A DNA stretch of 64,000 bases from assembly GCA_020636095.1 (NCBI GenBank), contig JACJYN010000003.1, positions 248,001 to 312,000 of the forward strand. The letters are read 5' to 3'. This document shows, in pieces, positions 17,255 through 25,127 of this stretch (within the stretch, counting starts at the first letter, position 1; every line of letters starts with the position of its first letter). This DNA is from Lewinellaceae bacterium. GTDB taxonomy: Bacteria; Bacteroidota; Bacteroidia; Chitinophagales; Saprospiraceae. The notes beneath the pieces were generated by a model. The model ran no database searches, was not told where the DNA came from, and saw only the letters and a program-made list of their open reading frames with translations. The position numbers and the translations under genes are program-made.

Positions 17255-18430
17255 ATGCATTCCATTATCGAGGTAAAAGATAAAGAAGGATGGAAATTGT
17301 TCCACAAGGCGCCCCATATTGTCTACCAAAATGACCCGAAGTGGATCTGTCCTTTAGAATCTGATGTTGAAGGTATCTTTGACCCGAAAAAAAATAAGGC
17401 GCTGCAGAATGGCGAAGCTGCCTGCTTTGTACTGCTGGATGAAAATGGAAAACCGGCAGGGCGCATCACCGCCTTTATTGACCATAAACGGAATCAAGCC
17501 CTACCCTTCCCGGTTGGTGGTATTGGTTTTTTCGATTGCATCCATCACAAAAGTTATGCTTTTGCTCTTTTTGAAAAGGCTGAAACCTGGTTGCGGGAAA
17601 AAGGGGCCAAGGCAGTAGACGGGCCGATTAACTTCGGGGAGCGCGACAAGTTCTGGGGCTTGCTGGTAAAAGGCTTATACCCTCCTCTCTACCAGGAGAA
17701 TTACAATCCTCCTTATTACCAGCAATTTTTCGAAGAATGGGGGTTCATCCCTTTCGAGCAGGTGCTGACCTTTCGAGGCGACACTTCCAACATACCGATG
17801 GATCGATTCAACAAACTGATGGATACGCTGGGGCGTAGGTACAACATCAGAAACGAACACCTGCACCTGGATAAGGTAGAAAAATTCGCTGAGGACTTTT
17901 GCGAAGTTTACAACGCCGCTTTCAAACAATATGAGCATTTCAAGCCGGTATTTCCGGCAGAGGTGATTAAATCAATGGAGGCCGCCAAACCTATCATTGA
18001 CCCCAAGATCATCGTCATGACCTATTTTGACGAGAAACCGGCAGGGTTCTGTATTACCCTCCCCGATATCAACCGGTTGCTCAAACCGGCAAAAGGGAAG
18101 TTGAACTGGCGAACTCTCCCCGGCCTGCTCTGGAGAAAATGGCGGGCAAAGGAGTACGTAGCCAAAGGTATCGCCTTCGGAGTCCACCCCGATTACCGGA
18201 CAAAAGGAATCGCCGGCATCGTTCTTGGGTATATGTCCCGGGATGAAAACCGGAATAAATATCCGGTGATGTATTTTACGACCATCCGTGCGCACAATAC
18301 CGAAGCCGTCAGCGTCTACCTCAAAATGGGGGTGGAGATAGACCGGCTTCATCTGGCATATCGCAAAGCGCTGGAAGAGGGCATTGAAGTGGAGCCTCAT
18401 CCGTTTATTGAGCTGCCGGAGCATCTGTAG
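17255..18430 (+). CDS. GNAT-fold acyltransferase-like protein
   Basis: A 391-residue protein whose C-terminal half looks like a GNAT N-acyltransferase: IAFGVHPDYRTKGIAGIVLGYM (about 301-322) is the acyl-CoA-binding motif A with a variant R-x-x-G-x-A, and AVSVYLKMGVEIDRLHLAYRK is the usual final strand and helix. The N-terminal half, with IVYQNDPKWICP and GPINFGERDKFWG, resembles a longer group of Bacteroidota proteins without assigned function. It stands downstream of the alpha-oxoamine synthase, separated by the foldback element; because both sphingoid and sulfonolipid bases are N-acylated, a lipid N-acyltransferase role is a reasonable but unproven guess. Confidence 0.65.
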   Translation: MHSIIEVKDKEGWKLFHKAPHIVYQNDPKWICPLESDVEGIFDPKKNKALQNGEAACFVLLDENGKPAGRITAFIDHKRNQALPFPVGGIGFFDCIHHKSYAFALFEKAETWLREKGAKAVDGPINFGERDKFWGLLVKGLYPPLYQENYNPPYYQQFFEEWGFIPFEQVLTFRGDTSNIPMDRFNKLMDTLGRRYNIRNEHLHLDKVEKFAEDFCEVYNAAFKQYEHFKPVFPAEVIKSMEAAKPIIDPKIIVMTYFDEKPAGFCITLPDINRLLKPAKGKLNWRTLPGLLWRKWRAKEYVAKGIAFGVHPDYRTKGIAGIVLGYMSRDENRNKYPVMYFTTIRAHNTEAVSVYLKMGVEIDRLHLAYRKALEEGIEVEPHPFIELPEHL

Positions 18431-18432
18431 TA

Positions 18433-19743
18433 CTACTTTTGCTGTAGCGAATACACCTTCCCTGCTATTCCCATAGTTATTCCCAGGCTTATGATCAGGG
18501 TGGCAACCAGGTTCGGTTCGCCGGCCCATTCCGGGAGTGTGGCCGAAACGGCTTTCCATAGGTTGTTGAGGCCCAGGAAGCAGGTAATGAAAAAAATCAG
18601 CAGAGCCAGTACGTTCTGCCAGGCTACATTGGCGTACTGAGCCGGAAGCAACCGCCGGTCGTTGACCGCCAGGATCAGAAAAGCGACTACCAGCGGGAGC
18701 AGCACGCCGTTGATGGCCTGCGCCAGAATGATGGCGGGAATGGGTTTCACATTCAACAACCCAAAAGCCAGCCCGATGCCCATGATGCTGGCCCAAACCA
18801 ACCTGAAATTCCGGGATTTCGGCGCCCAGTCGCCGCCGTCGGTTTCCAGAAGGCTTCGGGCTGTAATCGCAGCGGCAAAGGGGGCGGTTACGGCCGAGCT
18901 TAGCCCTGCGGCAAAGAGGCCAAAGCCCACCAATAGCCCGGTATGAATACCCAGCTTCTGTTCTACGGCATCCGCTAAAGCGTCGAAGGTGAAAACCCCT
19001 GCCACCTGCGTACCGGTGATCAGAATGGCAATGGAAATGACGCCTCCGATGAGGATGGCCAGGCTGAGGCCCCAGCGCATTTCCCTGAGCTCCTGGCCCT
19101 GGCTGATGCCGGATGCCAGGAACAGATTGTAGGGTACGATGGTCGTGCCGATCAGCCCGATCACCAACAGGGACCCTCCTTCCGGAATACCCACGGTGAA
19201 GGTGTTCAAAACCACTTGGCCCAGGCTGTAGTCTTTCTGCAAAACAGCGGCGCCGATGAAAGCAAAACCCATAGTAGCTACCACGATCGCCAGCAGGCGG
19301 GTGATGCTTTGGGTGCTTCCCTGCCACAGCAGCCCAATGCTGATGGCTCCAACGCTGAGCAATAATACCCAGTATGGAACCGGGCTGGCCAGCATGAGGC
19401 CCGAAACGGCGCCCAGTAGATTACCGGCCTGGTACGCGGCACAGCCAAAGGCAATGGCCAGAAAAAGCCCACGGCGAATGCGCCGCCCCAACGCCGCCGG
19501 ATACTGTGCCGCCACGATTGCTCCCAGGCTCCTACCGGAGGCTAGCGTGATGCGCGCCGCTGCTTCCTGCAACACGATAGTAGCCAGAATAGAAAATGCC
19601 AGCGCCCAGATGAGTTGCAACTGGAAGGAAGCACCTGCCTTAGCGGCCGTTGCCACCGTGCCTGGCCCGATGAACGCCGCAGAAATGATGGACCAGAACA
19701 ATACACTGGACAAGCCCTGGCGGAAGGTGAGGGTTTTCGGCAT
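18433..19743 (-). CDS. Nramp-related transporter lacking the canonical metal site
   Basis: A 436-residue integral membrane protein with about eleven hydrophobic segments and the overall pattern of the Nramp (SLC11) family of divalent metal transporters. The metal-binding motif of helix 1, DPGN, reads GPGT here (G26-T29), and the helix 6 motif A/S-M-P-H reads VPYN (203-206), so the Asp, the Asn and the Met that select transition metals are all absent. This places it with divergent Nramp-related proteins, some of which carry other ions. Transported substrate cannot be told. It converges on the GNAT gene with two bases between the stop codons and has no obvious partner. Confidence 0.75.
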   Translation of the reverse strand: MPKTLTFRQGLSSVLFWSIISAAFIGPGTVATAAKAGASFQLQLIWALAFSILATIVLQEAAARITLASGRSLGAIVAAQYPAALGRRIRRGLFLAIAFGCAAYQAGNLLGAVSGLMLASPVPYWVLLLSVGAISIGLLWQGSTQSITRLLAIVVATMGFAFIGAAVLQKDYSLGQVVLNTFTVGIPEGGSLLVIGLIGTTIVPYNLFLASGISQGQELREMRWGLSLAILIGGVISIAILITGTQVAGVFTFDALADAVEQKLGIHTGLLVGFGLFAAGLSSAVTAPFAAAITARSLLETDGGDWAPKSRNFRLVWASIMGIGLAFGLLNVKPIPAIILAQAINGVLLPLVVAFLILAVNDRRLLPAQYANVAWQNVLALLIFFITCFLGLNNLWKAVSATLPEWAGEPNLVATLIISLGITMGIAGKVYSLQQK

Positions 19744-19876
19744 GGCCTTTTGATAATGAAGATAGCTAAATTGTGCTAACGAACTTACAAATAAGGATTA
19801 GCCCGAAACAGGATGGATGCGGAATTTGTTATGCCTATGTTGTTCACCCATCTTTATCACAATACCCATATTTTCC

Positions 19877-19904
19877 TATCTTTGAGCTCCGTTTGCAAAC
19901 GGAG
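19877..19904 (+). promoter_or_regulatory. FKBP gene -7 element with adjacent 18-base palindrome
   Basis: TATCTTTG at 19877-19884 matches the -7 consensus; three bases later comes the perfect palindrome CTCCGTTTGCAAACGGAG (19887-19904), placed where a repressor would cover the transcription start. No matching regulator is adjacent. Confidence 0.5.
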
Positions 19905-19929
19905 AAAATAATAACAAAAACGATAGATA

Positions 19930-20856
19930 ATGAACAAATGCAGAGAACAGTTGGAGCCGTGCGCTCCGGCTGCAGCCTTTCGGAGGCGGTTGCCTTTTTT
20001 GATGGGAATATTCGGCATGGCGCTGATGGCCCTGGGGTTTTCATCGTGTAGTGGTGGATCGGGAGATGCGGAGCAAATTGCCCTCGAGGGAGGCAGCTTC
20101 ATCCATCATATCAAGACCGGCAATCCTGTCGCCAATCCTGGCGATTTCATCTTTTTCCACGCGTACATCCGAAATGGAGACTCCCTGGTTTTTACTACCC
20201 GGGAACAGGGAGACGCGCAGTTTTTTCAGCTTCCCTCGGAGGCACAACCGGGCCGGCCTTCTCACCCCGTAGAGCAGGGCCTGGCGTTGATGGGAGCTGG
20301 CGATAGTGCAACCGTAGTGATCAATATTGATACGCTGCCGCAAAAGCCCCCTGGATTTGAAAACGCCAGCGAGGTATTCTACGATATCGCCGTTACGGAG
20401 ATTGTAACGGAGGAGGCGTACAAAAAGAAAAAGAAAGAAGAAATGGCAGAGGCACTCGACGGGACGCTGCAAACCCTTATCGATGAGCATGCCCCCGGAG
20501 CCGCTAAGGAACCATTACTGGAAACGGAGTCAGGCTTACAATATCTGCTCATAGAGCAAGGCGACGGGAAAAAACCACAGCCGGGGCAGGAAGTCAAGGT
20601 GAATTACCATGGGGTCCTGATGGATGGCACCACCTTCGATAGTTCCTTCTCCCGTGGAGAACCCATCGCCTTTCCCATTGGCCAGCGCCAGGTGATCCCG
20701 GGCTGGGATGAGGGCATTGCCCTGCTCAATGAAGGGGGGAAAGCGATTCTGGTTATTCCGCCCGACCTGGGTTACGGCCAACGAGGCGCGCCCCCGGTTA
20801 TTCCTCCCGATGCGTATCTGGCCTTTTATGTAGAACTGGTAGAAGTAGGGGAGTAA
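19930..20856 (+). CDS. FKBP-type peptidyl-prolyl isomerase, probable lipoprotein
   Basis: Speeds up prolyl cis-trans isomerisation of exported proteins. The C-terminal 105 residues are one full FKBP domain: VKVNYHGVLMDGTTFDSSF, IPGWDEGIALLNEGG and PPDLGYGQRGAPPVIPP are all standard. The N-terminus has a basic stretch (AFRRR), a hydrophobic core and a Cys at position 40 in LGFSSC, a fair Bacteroidota lipoprotein signal. Residues 50-180 form a second, degenerate FKBP-like domain (PGDFIFFHAYIRNGDSLVFTT, VEQGLALMGAGDSATVVI). An internal ATG at codon 25 would give a shorter signal. A perfect inverted repeat separates it from the convergent polA. Confidence 0.88.
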   Translation: MNKCREQLEPCAPAAAFRRRLPFLMGIFGMALMALGFSSCSGGSGDAEQIALEGGSFIHHIKTGNPVANPGDFIFFHAYIRNGDSLVFTTREQGDAQFFQLPSEAQPGRPSHPVEQGLALMGAGDSATVVINIDTLPQKPPGFENASEVFYDIAVTEIVTEEAYKKKKKEEMAEALDGTLQTLIDEHAPGAAKEPLLETESGLQYLLIEQGDGKKPQPGQEVKVNYHGVLMDGTTFDSSFSRGEPIAFPIGQRQVIPGWDEGIALLNEGGKAILVIPPDLGYGQRGAPPVIPPDAYLAFYVELVEVGE

Positions 20857-20877
20857 TAAAACAACCGATGCTATTCA

Positions 20878-20935
20878 ATGCCCATTCGGCAGTAGAGGCT
20901 ATCGTCCTTGACAACCTCTACTGCCGAATGGGCAT
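20878..20935. terminator. Perfect 21-bp inverted repeat between FKBP gene and polA
   Basis: Arms 20878-20898 and 20915-20935 are exact complements over 21 bases with a 16-base loop. The repeat lies between two convergent genes and probably ends both transcripts, although T runs on either side are short. Confidence 0.7.
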
Positions 20936-20986
20936 GTATCTTTCTGTCGCTCGAACGGCGGTAGAATACTATCAGTGGCGTCTGTA

Positions 20987-23778
20987 CTAATGCGCTTCCA
21001 GCCAATTCTCTCCGACCCCCATCTCCACTACGATCGGTACTTTTAATCCGGGAATGGTGTGCTTCATCCTATCTTCGATGATGGGCTTGATCGTCTCCAA
21101 CTCTTCCTTCAACACATCGAAGACCAATTCATCGTGCACCTGTAGGATCATTTTGGATTGGAAACCTTGCTTTTTGAACTCCCGGTGTATATTGACCATA
21201 GCGATTTTGATCATATCGGCAGCAGAACCCTGAATAGGCGTGTTGATGGCGTTTCGCTCAGCATGGCCGCGCACGACGGCATTGCGGGAGTCGATGTCGC
21301 GCAGGTAACGGCGGCGGCCCATCAGGGTTATAACGTAGCCTTGTTTGCGGGCTTGTTCGACCGCCTTGTCCATATAGCTTTTTAGGCCGGGGTAGCGAAG
21401 AAAGTACTGGTCGATCAGGTCTTTGGCTTCGCTCCGCTTGATTTCCAGTTGCTGGGACAGGTTGTGGGCGCCGGCGCCGTAAATGAGCGAGAAGTTCACC
21501 GTCTTGGCGCGGTAACGCTGCTCTTTGGTGACTTCCTCGTAGGGCACGTCGAACACCCGGGAGGCGGTGGCGCTGTGGATGTCCTTGCCGGATTGAAAAG
21601 CATCCAGCATGGCTTCGTCACCACTGATCTCAGCGATGATGCGGAGTTCGATCTGGGAATAGTCGGCGGCCAGCAAGATATGATCTTTATCCCGGGGAAT
21701 GAAGGCTTCGCGGACCCGGGCGCCCTCCGGGGTCCGAACCGGTATATTCTGTAGGTTGGGGTTGTTGGAACTAAGGCGGCCGGTGGCGGCCAGCGCCTGG
21801 TTGAAAGAACTGTGGATGCGCCCGGTGCGGGGATTGACCAGCTTGGGCAGGGCATCTACGTAGGTGGACTTAAGCTTGGTGAGCCCCCGGTGCTTGAGTA
21901 TGATTTCTACAATGGGGTGCTCGTTGTGCAGTTCGGCGAGTTTCTCTTCATTGGTGCTGTACTGGCCCGATTTGGTCTTCCGCCAGCGGTAGGGTAGCCC
22001 TAATTTGTCAAATAACACCTCTCCCACTTGCTTTGGCGAGGCGATATTGAAATCTACTCCCGCCTGCTTGTGTACTTCTTTTTCCAACTCCAGAATCTCT
22101 TTATCCAGCTCTTTGGAGTACTCGTTCAGGAAGTCTGCATTGACATTGACGCCTTCGTACTCCAGGTCGGTCAGGGCGAGGACCAGGGGCGCCTCGATCT
22201 CGTCGTATAGTTTTTGGAAACCTTCTTCTTTCAGGCGGGGCGCCAGGTATTCCTTGAGCTGAAGGGTAATGTCGGCATCCTCAGCAGCGTATTCTTTTAC
22301 TTTTTCCACCGCTACATCGCGCATGGTGAGCTGGCCGCCTTTGCTCTTTTTACCGATAAGCGTTGTAATGGAAACCGGCTGGTACTTCAGGTAGGTTTCC
22401 GACAGGTAGTCCATATTGTGGCGCAACTCCGGCTCGATCAGGTAATGGGCGATCATGGTGTCGAAGAGGTGGCCTTTTAATTCCACCCCGTAGTATTTCA
22501 GAACGATGGCGTCGTATTTGATATTCTGGCCTACCTTTTCGATCTGCTCATTTTCAAAAAGTGGTTTGAACTCGTCTACAATGCGTTGGGCATCCTCCTT
22601 TTTTTCCGGAACCGGAATGTAGTAGGCCTCTTTGGGTTTGACGGCAAAGGACATGCCGACCAGTTCCGCCTGGGTTGCGTCCACACTGGTCGTTTCCGTG
22701 TCGAAACAGAAGCTCTTTTGCCCGGATAACAATTTTATCAGGCTGGCCCGCTTCTCAGCCGTATCAACCAGGTGGTACTCATGCGCGGTATTGGCAATAT
22801 TCTGTTCCGCTACAGAGTGGGCGGGAGGTGGCGGTATGTTGGGTTTTTCCGGTTCGCTTTGATTAAAGAGGTCGCCCTGAGCGCCTTGCCTGGGCTTTTC
22901 CGGTTCTCCCAGAATCTGGGTGGCCAGGGTCCGGAATTCAAGTTCCCGAAAGATATCCGCCAGCTTTTCCCGGTCGGGTTCTTCGATGATAAATTTTTCT
23001 GCATCGAATTGGATGGGTACTTCAATATTGATGGTCGCCAGCACTTTGGACAGCAGCGCCTGTTCGCTGAACTCTTTAACCCGTTCCTGTTGCTTGCCCT
23101 TGAGTTCGTCGGCGTGCTCGATGAGGCCTTCTACAGAATCATACGCCTCCAGCAATTTGGCTGCCGTTTTAGGGCCGATGCCGGGAATGCCCGGTATGTT
23201 GTCGACGCTATCCCCCTGTAGCCCCAGCATATCGATCACCTGCTCCACGCGTTTGATTCCCCACTTTTCCAGGATTTCCGGCACTCCCATGATCTCAATG
23301 CCGTTGCCCTGCCGGGAAGGCTTGTAGAGCAGGATTTTATCGGTCACCAGTTGCCCGAAGTCCTTATCCGGAGTGACCATATACACCGTATAGCCTTCCG
23401 CCGCCGCCTGCCTGGCCAGCGTACCGATGACGTCATCCGCCTCGTACCCATCAGCGGTGACGACCGGAATTTTGAAGGCCTTGATAATGGCCTCGATATA
23501 GGGCATACCACGGTGATGTCCTCGGGCTGGTCTTCCCGGTTGGCCTTGTAGGGTTCGTACATTTCGTGCCGGAAGGTGGGGGTCGAGAGGTCGAACGCTA
23601 CTGCTATGTGGGTAGGTTGCTGCGAATTCATCAGGTCCCATAGCGTACGGGTAAACCCCATGGCCGCCGAGGTGTTCACCCCTTTGGAGTTGATGAGGGG
23701 CCGGCCGATGAAGGCAAAGTGCGCCCGGTACATCAGGGCGTGGCCGTCAAGGAGGAAAAGTCTTTTATCTTCGGGCAT
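20987..23778 (-). pseudogene. polA: DNA polymerase I, interrupted by a one-base frameshift
   Basis: Family A polymerase for Okazaki-fragment processing and repair. The protein starts at the ATG at 23776-23778 with MPEDKRLFLLDGHALMYRAHF, the 5'-nuclease domain; after EDITV the frame breaks near 23508 and resumes with GMPYIEAIIKAF in the next frame. Restoring a single G (GTGGT to GTGGGT) would join the two parts. The rest is complete: 5'-nuclease with helix-hairpin-helix (IPGIPGIGPKTAAKLL), an intact-looking 3'-5' exonuclease (FDTETTSVDA) and polymerase motifs A (LLAADYSQIELRI), B (RYRAKTVNFSLIYGAG) and C (QVHDELVFDV). Because everything else is intact and the gene is normally important, a sequencing error is at least as likely as a real mutation. 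Confidence 0.85.
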
Positions 23779-23802
23779 GGGTGATTTTTTGTTTTTGGTG
23801 AT

Positions 23803-24975
23803 GTGGTGAAAATAAGGAATTTTTGGAGTTCTTGGGGTCGGTTTTTCCTGTTTTCGGCCGTATCCACGGCATCGTCCTACGACGAGTACCAGCATTGCCC
23901 CAGGCTGAACAACTGTGTAAAGGATACGCAGGACTTTGCGGCGGTTTTGCTGGAAAAATACCAGTTCGAACCCGAAAATATCCTTACCCTCTATAATGCC
24001 GAATCCGCCCGGGCCACCCTGGGAAAACTGGAGGAAGAAGCCGCTTGGCGGAAAGCGGAGGCCGCCAATACCATCCTGTCGTACTACGACTACAACCGGC
24101 GTTATCCTTCCGGCAAGTATCGCGATCAGGCCCTGCAAGCCATCAAGCGGCTGGAGGAAGAAAAAGCCTGGCAGCGGGCGGTACGCGCCCACACCCTGTC
24201 CGCCTTCCTGGAGTACAAAGACCGCTATCCCCAAGGGCGCTACGTAGAGAAAGCAGAGGAACACATACAGGCCATCCTGGCCAGCGAGCAGGAGCCGGCG
24301 GCCTGGCAGGAAGCGTTGGCTTCCAACACGGAAGAGGGGTATCATCGGTTCCTGAAAACTTACCCTAAGAGCCCTTTCGCGGCTTCCGCCCAGGAAGGCT
24401 TGAATAAATTGCAGCGGGCTAAGGTTGCGGCAGAAGAAGAACGCCGCCGCCGTATGCAAGAGCAAGCAAATCTGCAAACGCAGCAAAATAAGAAGCTACA
24501 GCGCCCCGGTTCAGAAGCGCCGCTTGAAATTTTGTGGAGAAAACGGCTGCCGATTGGGATCGGTTTGGGGGTATTGTTAGGGATGCTTTTGATCTGGGGC
24601 TTGTCAAAAAGGAATGACGTTAGCCCAATCGGCCAGGATACTGAACAGGCGGGTCAAGATACGGCCAACTATGGCTCTGTTCGTCTGAGCGGACACGCGT
24701 ACCGCACCATCCGCCTGAACGGCCTCACCTGGATGGCGGAAAACCTGAACTATGAAATACAGGACTCCTGGTGCTATGATAATAAATCGGCCAATTGTGA
24801 TCAATATGGCCGCCTGTACACCTGGGACGCGGCAAAGAAAGCCTGTGCGGCGGTAGGCTGGCGCCTGCCGTCGGATCAGGAGTGGCGGGAAATGACTAGA
24901 GCGCCGGGAACGAAATTCTTAACCAATTCTTTGGGCTCTTTTTCGCCCATGCTGCGTTGCTCCTTCCTTCCGTAG
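23803..24975 (+). pseudogene. Remnant of a caspase / FISUMP-domain gene
   Basis: A frame with no good start (GTG) that joins pieces of a larger protein. YDEYQHCPRLNNCVKD (about 26-41) is the first helix region of a caspase-like (C14) domain, but the catalytic His and Cys segments are missing and the sequence jumps to three helical repeats of about 42 residues with the pattern W..A...NT....Y..Y...YP.G.Y...A. A transmembrane segment follows (about 246-265), then the front half of a FISUMP domain (IRLNGLTWMAENLNYE, GRLYTWDAAKKAC, GWRLPSDQEWREMT). At codon 366 the reading runs into the foldback element at 24900 and ends within it. The 5' end lies 24 bases from the polA start, so polA's promoter must overlap the remnant. 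Confidence 0.7.
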
Positions 24976-25061
24976 CTTAGGCTATGGTCGGTCGTCGCGC
25001 CTTGCCTGGCCAAAAAACAGCCTCAAATTATTGACCAACAACTTCGTTCCCGGCGCACTAG
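24896..25061. mobile_element. Foldback repeat element, copy 2, inserted in the FISUMP domain
   Basis: 158 bp between CTAG at 24896-24899 and 25058-25061; the flanking repeat can be read as ACTAGAGC at both ends (24895-24902 and 25057-25064). The arms pair almost throughout: GCGCCGGGAACGAA at 24901-24914 with its complement at 25043-25056, continuing inward for about 58 bases. On the minus strand the core shows GGCGCGA, CATAG, CTACG and AGCAACG in the same order and spacing as copies 1 and 3, with apical stem CCATAGC/GCTACGG. Confidence 0.78.
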
Positions 25062-25127
25062 AGCATGTTTGGAGGTAGTCATTTGGGCTGCCCCAAAGGG
25101 GCCTGAAGCAGCCTCACGAATACACGA

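Noticed and set aside
17972..19327. A 451-codon frame on the minus strand across the GNAT and Nramp genes
   Set aside because: It overlaps two well-supported genes in another frame and reads as low-complexity Arg/His/Gly sequence.
23779..24486. Extension of the polA N-terminus upstream of 23778
   Set aside because: The sequence before MPEDKRLFLLDGHALMYRAHF has no polymerase similarity and lies opposite the caspase remnant; the family start is at 23778.
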